From NCBI RefSeq assembly GCF_014851765.1, contig NZ_JACVAI010000004.1, positions 124,001-188,000 of the forward strand: a stretch of 64,000 nucleotides of DNA, in the 5' to 3' direction. The notes under the pieces were generated by a model that did not search any database, was not told the DNA's origin, and saw only the letters and a program-made list of their open reading frames with translations. The DNA is from Pseudomonas sp. PDM04 (GTDB lineage: Bacteria > Pseudomonadota > Gammaproteobacteria > Pseudomonadales > Pseudomonadaceae). A program made the translations under genes and the position numbers. Shown piece by piece: positions 46,944 through 56,260 of this stretch. Each line of letters starts with the position of its first letter. The first letter of the stretch is position 1.

Positions 46944-47036
46944 AATGTGGCAGCGAGCCTGCTCGCGAAAGCGCTCTTGTGATCAGCTCAGAGGTTGACT
47001 GTGCCGGCCTCTTCGCGAGCAGGCTCGCTCCCACAA
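46944..47036. repeat. REPIN upstream of the yccS-like gene
   Basis: Inverted REP copies; the left one has GTGGCAGCG in place of GTGGGAGCG. Confidence 0.88.
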
Positions 47037-47153
47037 TGATCATCCGTCGCGCTTGAAGGAACAGATTTTGCTGTCAGATGTGATCGGCGCCATTGCGTCG
47101 ACGTCATTACTGGCTCAATTTAGCGTCATTGCCTCGGAAGGCCTTCGCACTTC

Positions 47154-49340
47154 ATGTCATCGACCCCTCTTCGTCAGTCTCTGCGTCGTATCTGGGCGCT
47201 GGATAAATTCAGCTACAGTGTGCGGGTGTTCATCGCCCTGACCGGCAGCATGGCGCTGTGCTGGTATCAGGATGAAATGGGCCTGCTCATCCCACTGTTC
47301 CTCGGCATCATCGCCAGCGCCCTGGCCGAGACCGACGACAGCTGGCAGGGCCGCCTCAATTCGCTGGCAGTGACGCTGGTGTGTTTCAGCATCGCCGCGC
47401 TGTCGGTCGAACTGCTGTTCCCCTACCCGATCCTGTTTGTCATCGCCCTGGCCCTGGCCGGTTTCGGCCTGACCATGCTCGGAGCATTGGGCGAACGCTA
47501 TGGCGCCATCGCCTCGGCGACCCTGATCCTGTCGGTCTACACCATGATCGGCGTGGACCAGCGCGGCGGCGCAGTCACCGATTTCTGGCACGAACCGATG
47601 CTGCTGGTGGCCGGGGCAGCGTGGTACGGCGCGCTGTCGGTTCTGTGGCAGGCACTGTTTTCCAACCAGCCGGTGCAGCAGAGCCTGGCGCGTCTTTTTC
47701 GCGAGCTGGGCTTCTACCTGAAGCTGAAATCGTCACTGCTGGAACCGATCCGCCAGCTGGACGTGGAAGCGCGCCGACTGGAACTGGCCCAGCAGAACGG
47801 CCGCGTCGTCGCCGCACTGAACGCCGCCAAGGAAATCATCCTGCACCGGGTCGGCAATGGCCGGCCGGGGTCGAAAGTCAGCCGCTACCTGAAGCTCTAC
47901 TTCCTCGCCCAGGACATCCACGAACGCGCCAGTTCCTCGCACTATCCGTACAACGCCCTGGCCGAGGCGTTTTTCCACAGCGACGTGTTGTTCCGCTGCC
48001 AGCGCCTGCTGCGCCAGCAAGGCAAGGCCTGCCGGGCTTTGGCGGAATCAATCCAGATGCGCCAGCCGTTCGTTTACGACGCCAGCTTCGCCGAGGCCCT
48101 GGGAGACCTGAATGCCTCGCTCGAGCACCTGCGCATCCAGAGCAATCCGGCCTGGCGCGGGCTGCTGCGGTCCCTGCGGGCGCTGTCCGCCAACCTCGGC
48201 ACCCTGGACCGCCTGCTCAGCGACGCGAGCAACCCCGACGCCCTTGCCGACGCCAGCGACAGCAGCCTGCTCGACCGCTCGCCACGCAATCTCAAGGACG
48301 TATGGATTCGCCTGCGCACGCAGTTGACACCGACTTCGCTGCTGTTCCGCCACGCCCTGCGCCTGCCCCTGGCCTTGAGCATCGGCTACGGCATGGTGCA
48401 TTTGATTCACCCGTCCCAGGGCTATTGGATCATCCTCACCACGCTCTTCGTCTGCCAGCCGAACTACGGTGCCACACGCCGCAAGCTCGGGCAGCGGATC
48501 GTCGGCACCGCCATCGGCCTGACGGTGGCGTGGGCGCTGTTCGACCTGTTTCCCAACCCACTGGTGCAGTCGTGCTTCGCCATCGCCGCCGGGGTGGTGT
48601 TCTTTATCAGCCGAACCACCCGCTACACCCTGGCCACCGCCGCGATCACCCTGATGGTGCTGTTCTGCTTCAACCAGGTGGGCGATGGCTACGGCCTGTT
48701 CCTGCCGCGACTGTTCGATACATTGCTCGGCAGCCTGATCGCCGGGCTGGCGGTGTTCCTGTTCCTGCCTGACTGGCAGGGTCGACGCCTGAACAAGGTG
48801 CTGGCCAACACCCTGACCTGCAACAGCATCTACCTGCGCCAGATCATGCAGCAATACGCCGCAGGCAAAAGCGACGACCTGGCGTATCGCCTCGCCCGGC
48901 GCAACGCGCACAACGCCGATGCGGCGCTGTCGACGACCCTGGCCAATATGCTGATGGAGCCGGGGCATTTCCGCAAGGAAGCGGATGTCGGGTTCCGTTT
49001 CCTGGTGCTGTCACACACCTTGCTCAGCTATTTGTCAGGGCTGGGCGCGCACCGGGAAACCCTGCTGCCGGCGGACGTGCGCGAGCACTTGATCGAAGGC
49101 GCCGGGGTGAAACTGGCGCACAGCATCGACGAAATCGCCCAGGGCCTGGCGAGCAAAACGCCGATTGCGATTCAGAGCGATGAAGAAGAAGCGCTGGCCG
49201 ACGATCTGGAACGGATGCCGGACGAAATCGATGAGGGTCAGCGACTGGTGCAGACTCAGCTGGCGCTGATCTGCCGGCAATTGGGACCGTTGCGCACACT
49301 CGCGGCGCACTTGATCAAGGACACTGGCGAGGATTCATAG
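47154..49340 (+). CDS. YccS-like FUSC-family membrane protein
   Basis: A 728-residue protein with two blocks of about six membrane segments (20-170 and 395-530), each followed by a long soluble part. It begins MSSTPLRQSLRRIWALDKFSYSV, and the first block is typical of the YccS family, related to aromatic acid efflux proteins and FUSC transporters. Substrate unknown. GGAAGG is 13 bases before the ATG at 47154, a rather long spacing. Confidence 0.87.
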   Translation: MSSTPLRQSLRRIWALDKFSYSVRVFIALTGSMALCWYQDEMGLLIPLFLGIIASALAETDDSWQGRLNSLAVTLVCFSIAALSVELLFPYPILFVIALALAGFGLTMLGALGERYGAIASATLILSVYTMIGVDQRGGAVTDFWHEPMLLVAGAAWYGALSVLWQALFSNQPVQQSLARLFRELGFYLKLKSSLLEPIRQLDVEARRLELAQQNGRVVAALNAAKEIILHRVGNGRPGSKVSRYLKLYFLAQDIHERASSSHYPYNALAEAFFHSDVLFRCQRLLRQQGKACRALAESIQMRQPFVYDASFAEALGDLNASLEHLRIQSNPAWRGLLRSLRALSANLGTLDRLLSDASNPDALADASDSSLLDRSPRNLKDVWIRLRTQLTPTSLLFRHALRLPLALSIGYGMVHLIHPSQGYWIILTTLFVCQPNYGATRRKLGQRIVGTAIGLTVAWALFDLFPNPLVQSCFAIAAGVVFFISRTTRYTLATAAITLMVLFCFNQVGDGYGLFLPRLFDTLLGSLIAGLAVFLFLPDWQGRRLNKVLANTLTCNSIYLRQIMQQYAAGKSDDLAYRLARRNAHNADAALSTTLANMLMEPGHFRKEADVGFRFLVLSHTLLSYLSGLGAHRETLLPADVREHLIEGAGVKLAHSIDEIAQGLASKTPIAIQSDEEEALADDLERMPDEIDEGQRLVQTQLALICRQLGPLRTLAAHLIKDTGEDS

Positions 49341-49350
49341 CGGCTGATGC

Positions 49351-49419
49351 CCCCTTGCGGGCAGGCTCGCTCCGACCTTGGAATACGCTTCCCTGTGGAG
49401 ACGAGCCTTTTCGCGAGGG
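49351..49419. repeat. Degenerate REP pair
   Basis: GCGGGCAGGCTCGCTCCGAC and CCTGTGGAGACGAGCCTTTT retain only part of the REP consensus. Confidence 0.55.
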
Positions 49420-49441
49420 CGTCGGATTCCTTATCGCGGAC

Positions 49442-50179
49442 TCACATCCCATGCTGCTTCATCAACCGCGCATAACTGCCGTCCGCCTTCATCTCGGCAA
49501 TCTCCCGATCAAAGCCGGCGACGATCTGCGCATGCTGCGGATTCTTCAGGCTGACCAGAATGTGCAGACTGTTTTCGCTCAGGGGCTTGGGCAGGAACTC
49601 CACGGAGTTGCGGACCTTGGCCGACTCGCGGGCCAGGTAGTAACGCGCGACGTATTCGTCTTCCAGGGTCAGCTTGACCCGGTCGGCGGCAACCATGCGC
49701 ACGGCCATGGCGAAACTGTGCACCGGGACTTTCTGTAGCGAGGCATCTTCCTCGAAGGCCGGCGAATAGGCGTAGCCGCGCACCACGGCAATGGGATACA
49801 TGTGCAGTTGCTGCAGGTTATTGAACTCGATGGGCGCGTCCTTGCGCTTGAGAAAGCGCACGCGATTGAGCAGGTACTCGCCGGAAAACTGCCCCAGTTT
49901 CGTGCGCTCCTCGGCGTACCAGGCATTCACCAGTACGTCGTAACGCCCTTCGCCCAAGCCCATCAACGCGCGCGCCCACGGCACCTGTTCAAATTCGCTG
50001 GCGTAGCCGGCGCGAGCCAGCGCGGTGGCGACGATGTCGGTGGCCAATCCACCGTTGACCAGCGTGGCGTCGGTAAAGGGTGGCCAGGCGTCGGCGACCA
50101 GTCGCAGCTTTTCCGCTGCCGCGTTTTGAGTCAGCAACAGCAATCCGATCAAGACCAACGCTCGATGCAATCGCGGCAT
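49442..50179 (-). CDS. Periplasmic solute-binding protein (family 3)
   Basis: A 245-residue secreted protein with signal peptide 1-22 (MPRLHRALVLIGLLLLTQNA-AA) and SBP_bac_3 features: LVADAWPPFTDATLVNGGLA, the VPWARALMGLGEGRYDVLV motif and a C-terminal MKADGSYARLMKQHG. Such proteins usually bind amino acids or act as chemosensory receptors. No permease genes adjoin it, so it may be a stand-alone sensor or work with a distant transporter. Confidence 0.85.
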   Translation of the reverse strand: MPRLHRALVLIGLLLLTQNAAAEKLRLVADAWPPFTDATLVNGGLATDIVATALARAGYASEFEQVPWARALMGLGEGRYDVLVNAWYAEERTKLGQFSGEYLLNRVRFLKRKDAPIEFNNLQQLHMYPIAVVRGYAYSPAFEEDASLQKVPVHSFAMAVRMVAADRVKLTLEDEYVARYYLARESAKVRNSVEFLPKPLSENSLHILVSLKNPQHAQIVAGFDREIAEMKADGSYARLMKQHGM

Positions 50180-50435
50180 GCTCGAAAATCCTTAGCGGGC
50201 AGGCTGCCCACGTGTTTTCAGCCAAAACTCCAGGGACCCTTACCGGCAAGACCCAGCTACTAACCTTAGTTCATAGAAGCCACAGCACAGCGCTTCACTT
50301 CAGATTACACAAAGAAGAAGGCACCGCACGAAATGAATGATGGCATTTTGGCCTTTGTCACAGATTTCTGCGCCATACAGACATCCCCCGCCCGGACGCT
50401 TAGTATCGCAATCACTGAGACAAGGAAACGTGAAG

Positions 50436-50888
50436 ATGACAATCGATTGGGTCTGCAAACACCACAGCGATCTGGGCAAGGAGCAGCTGTACGCGATTCT
50501 GCAACTGCGCGTCGGCGTGTTCGTGGTCGAACAGAAATGTGTCTACCAGGACGTGGATGGCCAGGATCTGGAAGGCGATACCTGCCACCTGATGGCCTGG
50601 GACGGGGATCGGCTGGCAGCGTACCTGCGCCTGCTCGACCCTGAACTGCAAGGCGGCGACGTCGTGATCGGACGGGTGATCACCGCGCCCGATTATCGCG
50701 GCAAGGGACTGGGCCACGAACTGATTGCCCAGGCGCTGAAACAGGCGCAAAAACGTTGGCCCGATGTCCCGATCTACCTATCGGCCCAGGCGCACCTGCA
50801 GGGGTATTACGGGCGGTACGGGTTCCAGGTGGCGGGTGAGGAGTATGTCGAGGATGGCATTCCACATATAGGTATGCGGCGCTCCTGA
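50436..50888 (+). CDS. ElaA-like GNAT acetyltransferase
   Basis: A 150-residue ElaA-family acetyltransferase. LRVGVFVVEQKCVYQDVDGQDL is the ElaA N-terminal signature, and GRVITAPDYRGKGLGHELI the acetyl-CoA site. Substrate unknown. The ATG at 50436 has AAGGAAA upstream; the frame to 50337 is not supported. Confidence 0.88.
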   Translation: MTIDWVCKHHSDLGKEQLYAILQLRVGVFVVEQKCVYQDVDGQDLEGDTCHLMAWDGDRLAAYLRLLDPELQGGDVVIGRVITAPDYRGKGLGHELIAQALKQAQKRWPDVPIYLSAQAHLQGYYGRYGFQVAGEEYVEDGIPHIGMRRS

Positions 50889-50894
50889 GGACCC

Positions 50895-50970
50895 CATCGC
50901 GAGCAGGCTCGCTCCCACGGTAACTGAATACAATGGAGATCCATTGTGGGAGCGAGCCTGCTCGCGATAG
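50895..50970. repeat. REPIN downstream of the elaA-like gene
   Basis: Inverted full REP copies at 50895-50918 and 50944-50970, between two convergent genes. Confidence 0.92.
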
Positions 50971-50994
50971 GCGTCCGATCTATCACAGCGAGAC

Positions 50995-51291
50995 CTAGGG
51001 ATACTCCAACACCGCCTTGATCTGCCGCAGATTACGCTCGATCCAGCCCCGATCGATCGCTCCCCACTCGCGAATCCGATAGCGCCCGGCATGGTTGCGC
51101 GCGCCCTCTTCCTGCTCGAATTCGCACACGATGTCCAGGTCCGCCAAGGCAGCGATGGTGTCCTGGGCCGTACGCCGGGGCATGCCCGTCACGTCGGTCA
51201 GGGCCGGTACGCTGCTGGCCAGCCCGCTGTCGATCAGGTACGCCACGTACAGACGGCGATAGAAGCTGCTCTTGGTCTTGCTCACGTCCAT
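50995..51291 (-). CDS. Small winged helix-turn-helix protein
   Basis: A 98-residue protein (MDVSKTKSSFYRRLYVAYLI). VPALTDVTGMPRRTAQDTIAAL is a plausible winged-helix recognition region. It starts at 51291, 7 bases after GAGGGAG; a GTG two codons upstream is less likely. It follows the YgjP-like gene by 15 bases and is probably cotranscribed with it. Function unknown. Confidence 0.75.
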   Translation of the reverse strand: MDVSKTKSSFYRRLYVAYLIDSGLASSVPALTDVTGMPRRTAQDTIAALADLDIVCEFEQEEGARNHAGRYRIREWGAIDRGWIERNLRQIKAVLEYP

Positions 51292-51306
51292 CCACACACT
51301 CCCTCG

Positions 51307-51798
51307 CTACTGCATTTCCCGCCACGTCAGGTACACCCGCAGATCGAATTCCACTTGGTGATACCCCGGCAACATGTGCTCGCACAACTGGTAGAACGCC
51401 TTGTTGTGATCCGATTCCTTGAAGTGCGCCAGTTCGTGCACCACGATCATTTTCAGAAACTCGGCGGGTGCCTCCTTGAACAGCGAGGCGACGCGAATTT
51501 CCTTCTTGGCCTTGAGCTTGCCGCCCTGCACCCGGGAGATCGTGGTGTGCAGGCCGAGCGCGCGGTGCGTCAGGTCCAGGCGGTTATCGAACAACACCTT
51601 GTCGATGGCCGGGGCGTTACGCAGGTATGCCTGCTTCAGGTCCAGGGCGTAGGCGTACAGCGCCTTGTCGCTCTGCACATCGTGCCGTTGCGGGTAACGC
51701 CGGCTCAGGTAATCGCCCAGCCGACCTTCGGCGATCAGCTGGCGCACCTGGTCCTGCAACGCAACGGGATAGGCCTGGAGAAATTTCAGGGCAGTCAT
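51307..51798 (-). CDS. YgjP-like metallopeptidase domain protein
   Basis: A 163-residue protein of the YgjP/M48-like group with a zinc-binding HELAH (121-125) in MIVVHELAHFKESDHNKAFY and a further candidate ligand at H131. It has no signal peptide. Substrate unknown. It is followed after 15 bases by the winged-helix gene. Confidence 0.86.
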   Translation of the reverse strand: MTALKFLQAYPVALQDQVRQLIAEGRLGDYLSRRYPQRHDVQSDKALYAYALDLKQAYLRNAPAIDKVLFDNRLDLTHRALGLHTTISRVQGGKLKAKKEIRVASLFKEAPAEFLKMIVVHELAHFKESDHNKAFYQLCEHMLPGYHQVEFDLRVYLTWREMQ

Positions 51799-51842
51799 GG
51801 GGGCGGCACATCAATTACGCAAAGATCGCCAGTGTAGCGAAT

Positions 51843-53966
51843 TCAGTTCGTCAACGCGCTCCAGTCGAACGGTTGCGCGAAGCCGCCGACGTCCTCGGCC
51901 ACCATCGGGTGCGCCACCAGGAAACCTTGCACGTACTCGCAGCCATTGGCCCGCAACCACTCATACTGCTCGACGGTTTCCACACCCTCGGCGATCACCA
52001 GGATCGAGTATTGCCTGCACAGGTCGATCACATTGCGCACCAGCGCCGCGTCCCTGGAGGAGTCGGGCAACCGGGCGATCACGTGGCGGTCGAGCTTGAG
52101 CGTATCGAGCTCCAGGTCGCGCAGATGAGACAGCGAGCACGGCCCGGAACCGAAATCATCCAGCGCCACGCGAACCCCCAGGTTGTGCAGCAACCGCAGC
52201 TGCTTGCGGGTTTCCTCAGGGTTCAGCATCAATGCTTCTTCCGTCACCTCGACTTCCAGGTGACTGGCCTGCAAACCATGGCGTTCCAGCACCTGGCGCA
52301 ACTCGGTCACCAGGTTGGGCATGCCGAACTGCGTGCTGCTCAGACTGACGCCCAGCACCAGGTCCTCGGCGAACACGGTTTCCCAGGCTTTGCGCTGCCC
52401 GGCGCCGCGCTGATAGATCCAGGTGCTCAGACGGCTGATCAGGCGCGCCTCTTCCAGCAACGGCAAGAACAGCCCGGGAGGCACGTCGCCGACACTCGGG
52501 TGCTGCCAGCGCAACAACGCTTCGAAACCACGGATCCGTCCATCCTCAATGGCCACCTGCGGCTGATACACCAGGTTGAAATCACGGTTCTCAATGGCAC
52601 TGCGCACGCTTTCTTCGAGCATCAGCCGCGAGCGGGCCCGACCGTTCATGTCATGGTCATAGAAGCGATACTGCTGGCGGCCGGCACGCTTGGCCTCGTA
52701 CATGGCGATATCGGCCGCGCGCAACAAACCATCGAGGTTGGCACCGCAGTCGGGAAACGTGGCGATACCGATACTGGCGCCCAGTGCGATATCCAGGCCG
52801 TCGATCTGCTGGCAGATCGAGACCCGCTCGATGAGCTTCTCGGCAATCTTCGCCGCTTGCTCGGGAAACTCCAGGTCGAGCAGGGCCGTGAATTCGTCAC
52901 CGCCCATGCGCGACAGAATGTCGAAGGGACGCAAGCAAGCCTTCAACTGTTCGGAAACCCAGCGCAACACCCGGTCACCGGCGTCATGCCCGAGGGAGTC
53001 GTTGACCCGCTTGAAGCCATCGAGATCCAGGTACAACAACACCCAGGCTCGGTCGGAACGCTCACCGCGCAGCAACAGGTTTTCCACCGTCTGGTAGAAA
53101 CCCCGGCGATTGAGCAGGCCGGTCAAGGGGTCGGTGACCGCCTGGAATTCCAGCTGCTGATGCAGGTGGCGCACCACCGACATGTCCAGCACCGTCACCA
53201 CCATCGCGTGCTGCTCGGCGGGCAGCGGCGCGCAGGACAATGCCACAGGCACCTGCTGGCCGGCGGCGGTGCGCAGCAACGCATCGTGCAGGCGGAAGGT
53301 TTCGCCGCGCTTGTAACCGCTGAACAGCTCCGAGTCGGCCCAGACCGGAATATGCGGTTTTTGCAGGTAATCGAGGAATTCCGTGCCTTGCAGGTCCTGC
53401 TGCGTGGCGTTGAGCAGACGCGACATGGCCGGGTTGGCAAAGCGGATCACCCCGCCTTCGTCGACCACCAGGATGCCCTCTGCCGCGTTATCCAGCACCG
53501 ACGCATTGAAGGCACGCGCCACCTCCAGATCGTGGCTCAGGCGCTGCAAGGCGCGGCGATTGCGCTGGTGCTCCAGCAACGCCTGCACTTTGGGCTTGAG
53601 AATCTGCGGATCGAAAGGTTTGAACAGGTAATCCACCGCGCCACTGGCGTAGCCCTTGATCACGGCGTCCTGGGACTGTTCGTTGGCGGTGAGGAAGATG
53701 ATCGGCGTCAGACGGGTTCGCTGGCTGCCTCGCATCAGGCGCGCAACCTCGAAACCATCCATGCCCGGCATCTGCACATCCAGCAGCACCAGGTCGACAT
53801 CGTGTTCGAGTAAAAGGCTGAGGGCTTCAAAACCGGATGCAGCCGTCATCACCTGCCAATCCTGACGCTGCAGCAAGGCGCGCATACTGATCAGGTTTTC
53901 AGGGTAATCATCGACGATCAAAAGGGTTGAGGTGCCTTCGGCTGGCGTAGTTTGCGCGCATTCCAT
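51843..53966 (-). CDS. Response regulator with PAS, GGDEF and EAL domains
   Basis: A 707-residue c-di-GMP signalling protein. The receiver domain (15-130) has D19/D20, phospho-acceptor D63 and K116. A PAS domain covers about 150-270. The GGDEF domain (275-440) has an intact active site (355-359) and an intact inhibitory site RPFD (346-349) five residues upstream. The EAL domain (455-700) has EAL (482-484), E576, D603/D604, K624, E660 and Q680, but S541 stands where most active EAL proteins have the VNLS asparagine. Both activities are therefore possible, with reduced phosphodiesterase a possibility. No partner kinase gene is adjacent. Confidence 0.92.
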   Translation of the reverse strand: MECAQTTPAEGTSTLLIVDDYPENLISMRALLQRQDWQVMTAASGFEALSLLLEHDVDLVLLDVQMPGMDGFEVARLMRGSQRTRLTPIIFLTANEQSQDAVIKGYASGAVDYLFKPFDPQILKPKVQALLEHQRNRRALQRLSHDLEVARAFNASVLDNAAEGILVVDEGGVIRFANPAMSRLLNATQQDLQGTEFLDYLQKPHIPVWADSELFSGYKRGETFRLHDALLRTAAGQQVPVALSCAPLPAEQHAMVVTVLDMSVVRHLHQQLEFQAVTDPLTGLLNRRGFYQTVENLLLRGERSDRAWVLLYLDLDGFKRVNDSLGHDAGDRVLRWVSEQLKACLRPFDILSRMGGDEFTALLDLEFPEQAAKIAEKLIERVSICQQIDGLDIALGASIGIATFPDCGANLDGLLRAADIAMYEAKRAGRQQYRFYDHDMNGRARSRLMLEESVRSAIENRDFNLVYQPQVAIEDGRIRGFEALLRWQHPSVGDVPPGLFLPLLEEARLISRLSTWIYQRGAGQRKAWETVFAEDLVLGVSLSSTQFGMPNLVTELRQVLERHGLQASHLEVEVTEEALMLNPEETRKQLRLLHNLGVRVALDDFGSGPCSLSHLRDLELDTLKLDRHVIARLPDSSRDAALVRNVIDLCRQYSILVIAEGVETVEQYEWLRANGCEYVQGFLVAHPMVAEDVGGFAQPFDWSALTN

Positions 53967-54185
53967 GCTGCTTCTCTTGTCGGGACGTCGGCCGGTTTCT
54001 CGTGAAAACCGGACAGTACTGAGCCTTCACTCTAGACCGGGAACTGAGAAAGCAGAAGCTGTCAGTACGCCATCATTTAAGCACAGCGATCACTTGCCGA
54101 CTAACGGTCGCCTCTACAGCCCGCTAAACACGGGAAAGATGGCGTTTTAACAGGATTTTGACGTCATCCATCTGTCAGTCCGGCG

Positions 54186-54214
54186 TTAACAAAAAATCCC
54201 TCTACGCTTATAAA
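54186..54214 (+). promoter_or_regulatory. Sigma-70-type promoter for the alginate lyase gene
   Basis: TTAACA (54186-54191), a 17-base spacer and TATAAA (54209-54214) closely match the consensus. The lyase ATG is 72 bases downstream; GGCACG-TC-CGTGCC at 54247-54260 forms a small hairpin in the leader. The rest of the 319-base gap holds nothing I recognise. Confidence 0.7.
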
Positions 54215-54285
54215 GGGCGCCCTCCAAGGCCCGTGCTAGAGCTTCTGGCACGTCCGTGCCGGAAAAACGTTGTGGAATTTTGCCT

Positions 54286-54954
54286 ATGATCGACCTCGCA
54301 TCCTGGAACCTCAGTGTCCCCGTCGGCAGCCCGCCGTACACGGTTGAAACAAACAAACTGGTGAAGGGCTACAAGAATCAATACTTCCATTCCGACACCG
54401 GCACACTGTTTTTCTGGTCGCCAGTCACAGGGACTCGCACCGAAAACGCGAAGTACCCCCGCACCGAACTCAGGGAAACCTACAGCAACGGCACCCTGAA
54501 AAACTGGTACTACCCGGACGCCGACAACTCCCTGCGCGCCACCCTGGCAGTGAACCAGGTGCCAAGCTCGGGCAAGATCGTCATCGGCCAGATCCATGCC
54601 TACGAAAGCCAGAAACCCATGGTCAAGGTCGAGTACCAGTACAAGACCGCCAGCAAGACCGGCAACATCGTCGCCAAGGTGCGCATGCACCCCGATGATG
54701 GCGAAGGACGGGTCATCACCATCGCCACCGGGGTGAAACTGGACCAGGAGTTTTCCTACCTCATCCACCTCAGCCCCGGTGGCGCGCTCGGCATCAGCGC
54801 CGCCGGCTACCAGTGGGACACCAACATCAGCGCGACCTGGCGGGTCAAACCCCTGTACTTCAAGGCCGGGGTCTATGTGCAGGACAACACCGGTTACACC
54901 AGTGAAGGCGGCAAGGTGACGTTCAGCAAGCTGGATATCGATCATGACAAGTAG
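54286..54954 (+). CDS. Alginate lyase, polysaccharide lyase family 7, without signal peptide
   Basis: A 222-residue PL7 enzyme. The three family signatures are present: RTELR (59-63), QIH (102-104) and YFKAGVY (191-197), with Y197 as the likely catalytic residue. PL7 enzymes with QIH tend to prefer polyguluronate or mixed blocks. No signal peptide is seen: the frame starts MIDLASWNLSVPVG, and the open frame to 54256 adds only ten charged residues. It may act in the cytoplasm or leave by another route. It is a single-gene unit with its own promoter. Confidence 0.9.
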   Translation: MIDLASWNLSVPVGSPPYTVETNKLVKGYKNQYFHSDTGTLFFWSPVTGTRTENAKYPRTELRETYSNGTLKNWYYPDADNSLRATLAVNQVPSSGKIVIGQIHAYESQKPMVKVEYQYKTASKTGNIVAKVRMHPDDGEGRVITIATGVKLDQEFSYLIHLSPGGALGISAAGYQWDTNISATWRVKPLYFKAGVYVQDNTGYTSEGGKVTFSKLDIDHDK

Positions 54955-54987
54955 ACGGCAGACACCGCTCCCAGCCTGATGATCGGC

Positions 54988-55016
54988 AATAAAAAACCCG
55001 CATTTCTGCGGGTTTC
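54988..55016. terminator. Intrinsic terminator of the fba end (minus strand)
   Basis: AAACCCGC (54993-55000) pairs with GCGGGTTT (55007-55014) around a 6-base loop. On the minus strand the stem is followed by a T-run, so it ends fba transcription; on the plus strand it can also help end the lyase gene. Confidence 0.85.
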
Positions 55017-55033
55017 CTGTTGTTGCCTGACGC

Positions 55034-56098
55034 TTAGTTGACCTTGGCGTTCAACTCACCCTTCAGGTAACGCTGGTACATCGCTTCCAGGGAGATCGGC
55101 TTGATCTTCGAAGCGTTGCCGGCGGTACCGAAGGCTTCGTAACGGGCAATGCACACGTCGCGCATGGCGGTGACGGTGGCGCCGAAGAATTTACGTGGGT
55201 CGAATTCGCTCGGGTTGGTGGCCATCAGGCGACGCATCGCGCCGGTGGACGCCAGGCGCAGGTCGGTGTCGATGTTGACCTTGCGTACGCCGTACTTGAT
55301 GCCTTCGACGATTTCCTCAACCGGTACGCCGTAGGTTTCCTTGATGTCGCCACCGTACTGGTTGATGATCGCCAGCCACTCTTGCGGGACCGAAGACGAA
55401 CCGTGCATCACCAGGTGGGTGTTCGGAATGCGCTTGTGGATTTCCTTGATGCGGTCGATGGCGAGCACGTCACCGGTAGGCGGCTTGGTGAACTTGTAGG
55501 CGCCGTGGCTGGTGCCGATGGCGATGGCCAGGGCATCGACCTGGGTACGCTTGACGAAGTCAGCGGCTTCTTCAGGGTCGGTCAGCATCTGGCTATGGTC
55601 CAGAACGCCTTCGGCGCCGATACCGTCTTCCTCACCGGCCATGCCGGTTTCCAGCGAACCCAGGCAGCCCAGCTCACCTTCCACCGAAACACCGCAGGCG
55701 TGAGCCATGGCCACGGTCTGCTGGGTGACGCGCACGTTGTAGTCGTAGTCAGTCGGGGTCTTGCCGTCTTCGCCCAGGGAACCGTCCATCATCACCGAGC
55801 TGAAGCCCAGCTGGATCGAACGCTGGCAGACATCAGGGCTGGTGCCGTGGTCCTGGTGCATGCACACCGGGATGTGCGGGAATTCTTCGATGGCTGCCAG
55901 GATCAGGTGACGCAGGAACGGCGCACCGGCGTATTTGCGAGCGCCGGCCGACGCCTGAACGATCACCGGAGAGTCAGTCTTGTCAGCGGCTTCCATGATG
56001 GCGCGCATCTGCTCAAGGTTGTTGACGTTGAAGGCTGGGACGCCGTAGCCGAACTCGGCTGCGTGGTCCAGCATCTGGCGCATGCTGATAAGTGCCAT
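55034..56098 (-). CDS. fba: Class II fructose-1,6-bisphosphate aldolase
   Basis: A 354-residue zinc aldolase of glycolysis and gluconeogenesis. D83 and the zinc ligand H84 are in CMHQDHGTSPD; GSSSVPQEW and the C-terminal DLRLASTGAMRRL are typical. The ATG at 56098 follows GGGAGAGAG. It is the last gene of the tkt-epd-pgk group, though two lipoprotein genes and a REP fragment intervene, so it may also have its own promoter. Confidence 0.96.
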   Translation of the reverse strand: MALISMRQMLDHAAEFGYGVPAFNVNNLEQMRAIMEAADKTDSPVIVQASAGARKYAGAPFLRHLILAAIEEFPHIPVCMHQDHGTSPDVCQRSIQLGFSSVMMDGSLGEDGKTPTDYDYNVRVTQQTVAMAHACGVSVEGELGCLGSLETGMAGEEDGIGAEGVLDHSQMLTDPEEAADFVKRTQVDALAIAIGTSHGAYKFTKPPTGDVLAIDRIKEIHKRIPNTHLVMHGSSSVPQEWLAIINQYGGDIKETYGVPVEEIVEGIKYGVRKVNIDTDLRLASTGAMRRLMATNPSEFDPRKFFGATVTAMRDVCIARYEAFGTAGNASKIKPISLEAMYQRYLKGELNAKVN

Positions 56099-56237
56099 TG
56101 TGTGTCTCTCTCCCGGTTTGGGTCGTTAATCGTGCCAGCCTGCCGGAGCGGCGGCGGCTATTCAAGTTTTGCAGATCGGGGGTCGAGGCCCGCTCTGGTG
56201 ATTCGGTACAACAAAATCGTGAGAACTGCGCAGATTC

Positions 56238-56250
56238 CCTGTGGGAGCGC
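56238..56250. repeat. REP fragment
   Basis: CCTGTGGGAGCGC is a 13-base REP remnant between fba and the MliC-like gene. Confidence 0.5.
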
Positions 56251-56260
56251 AGTGCTTCAA

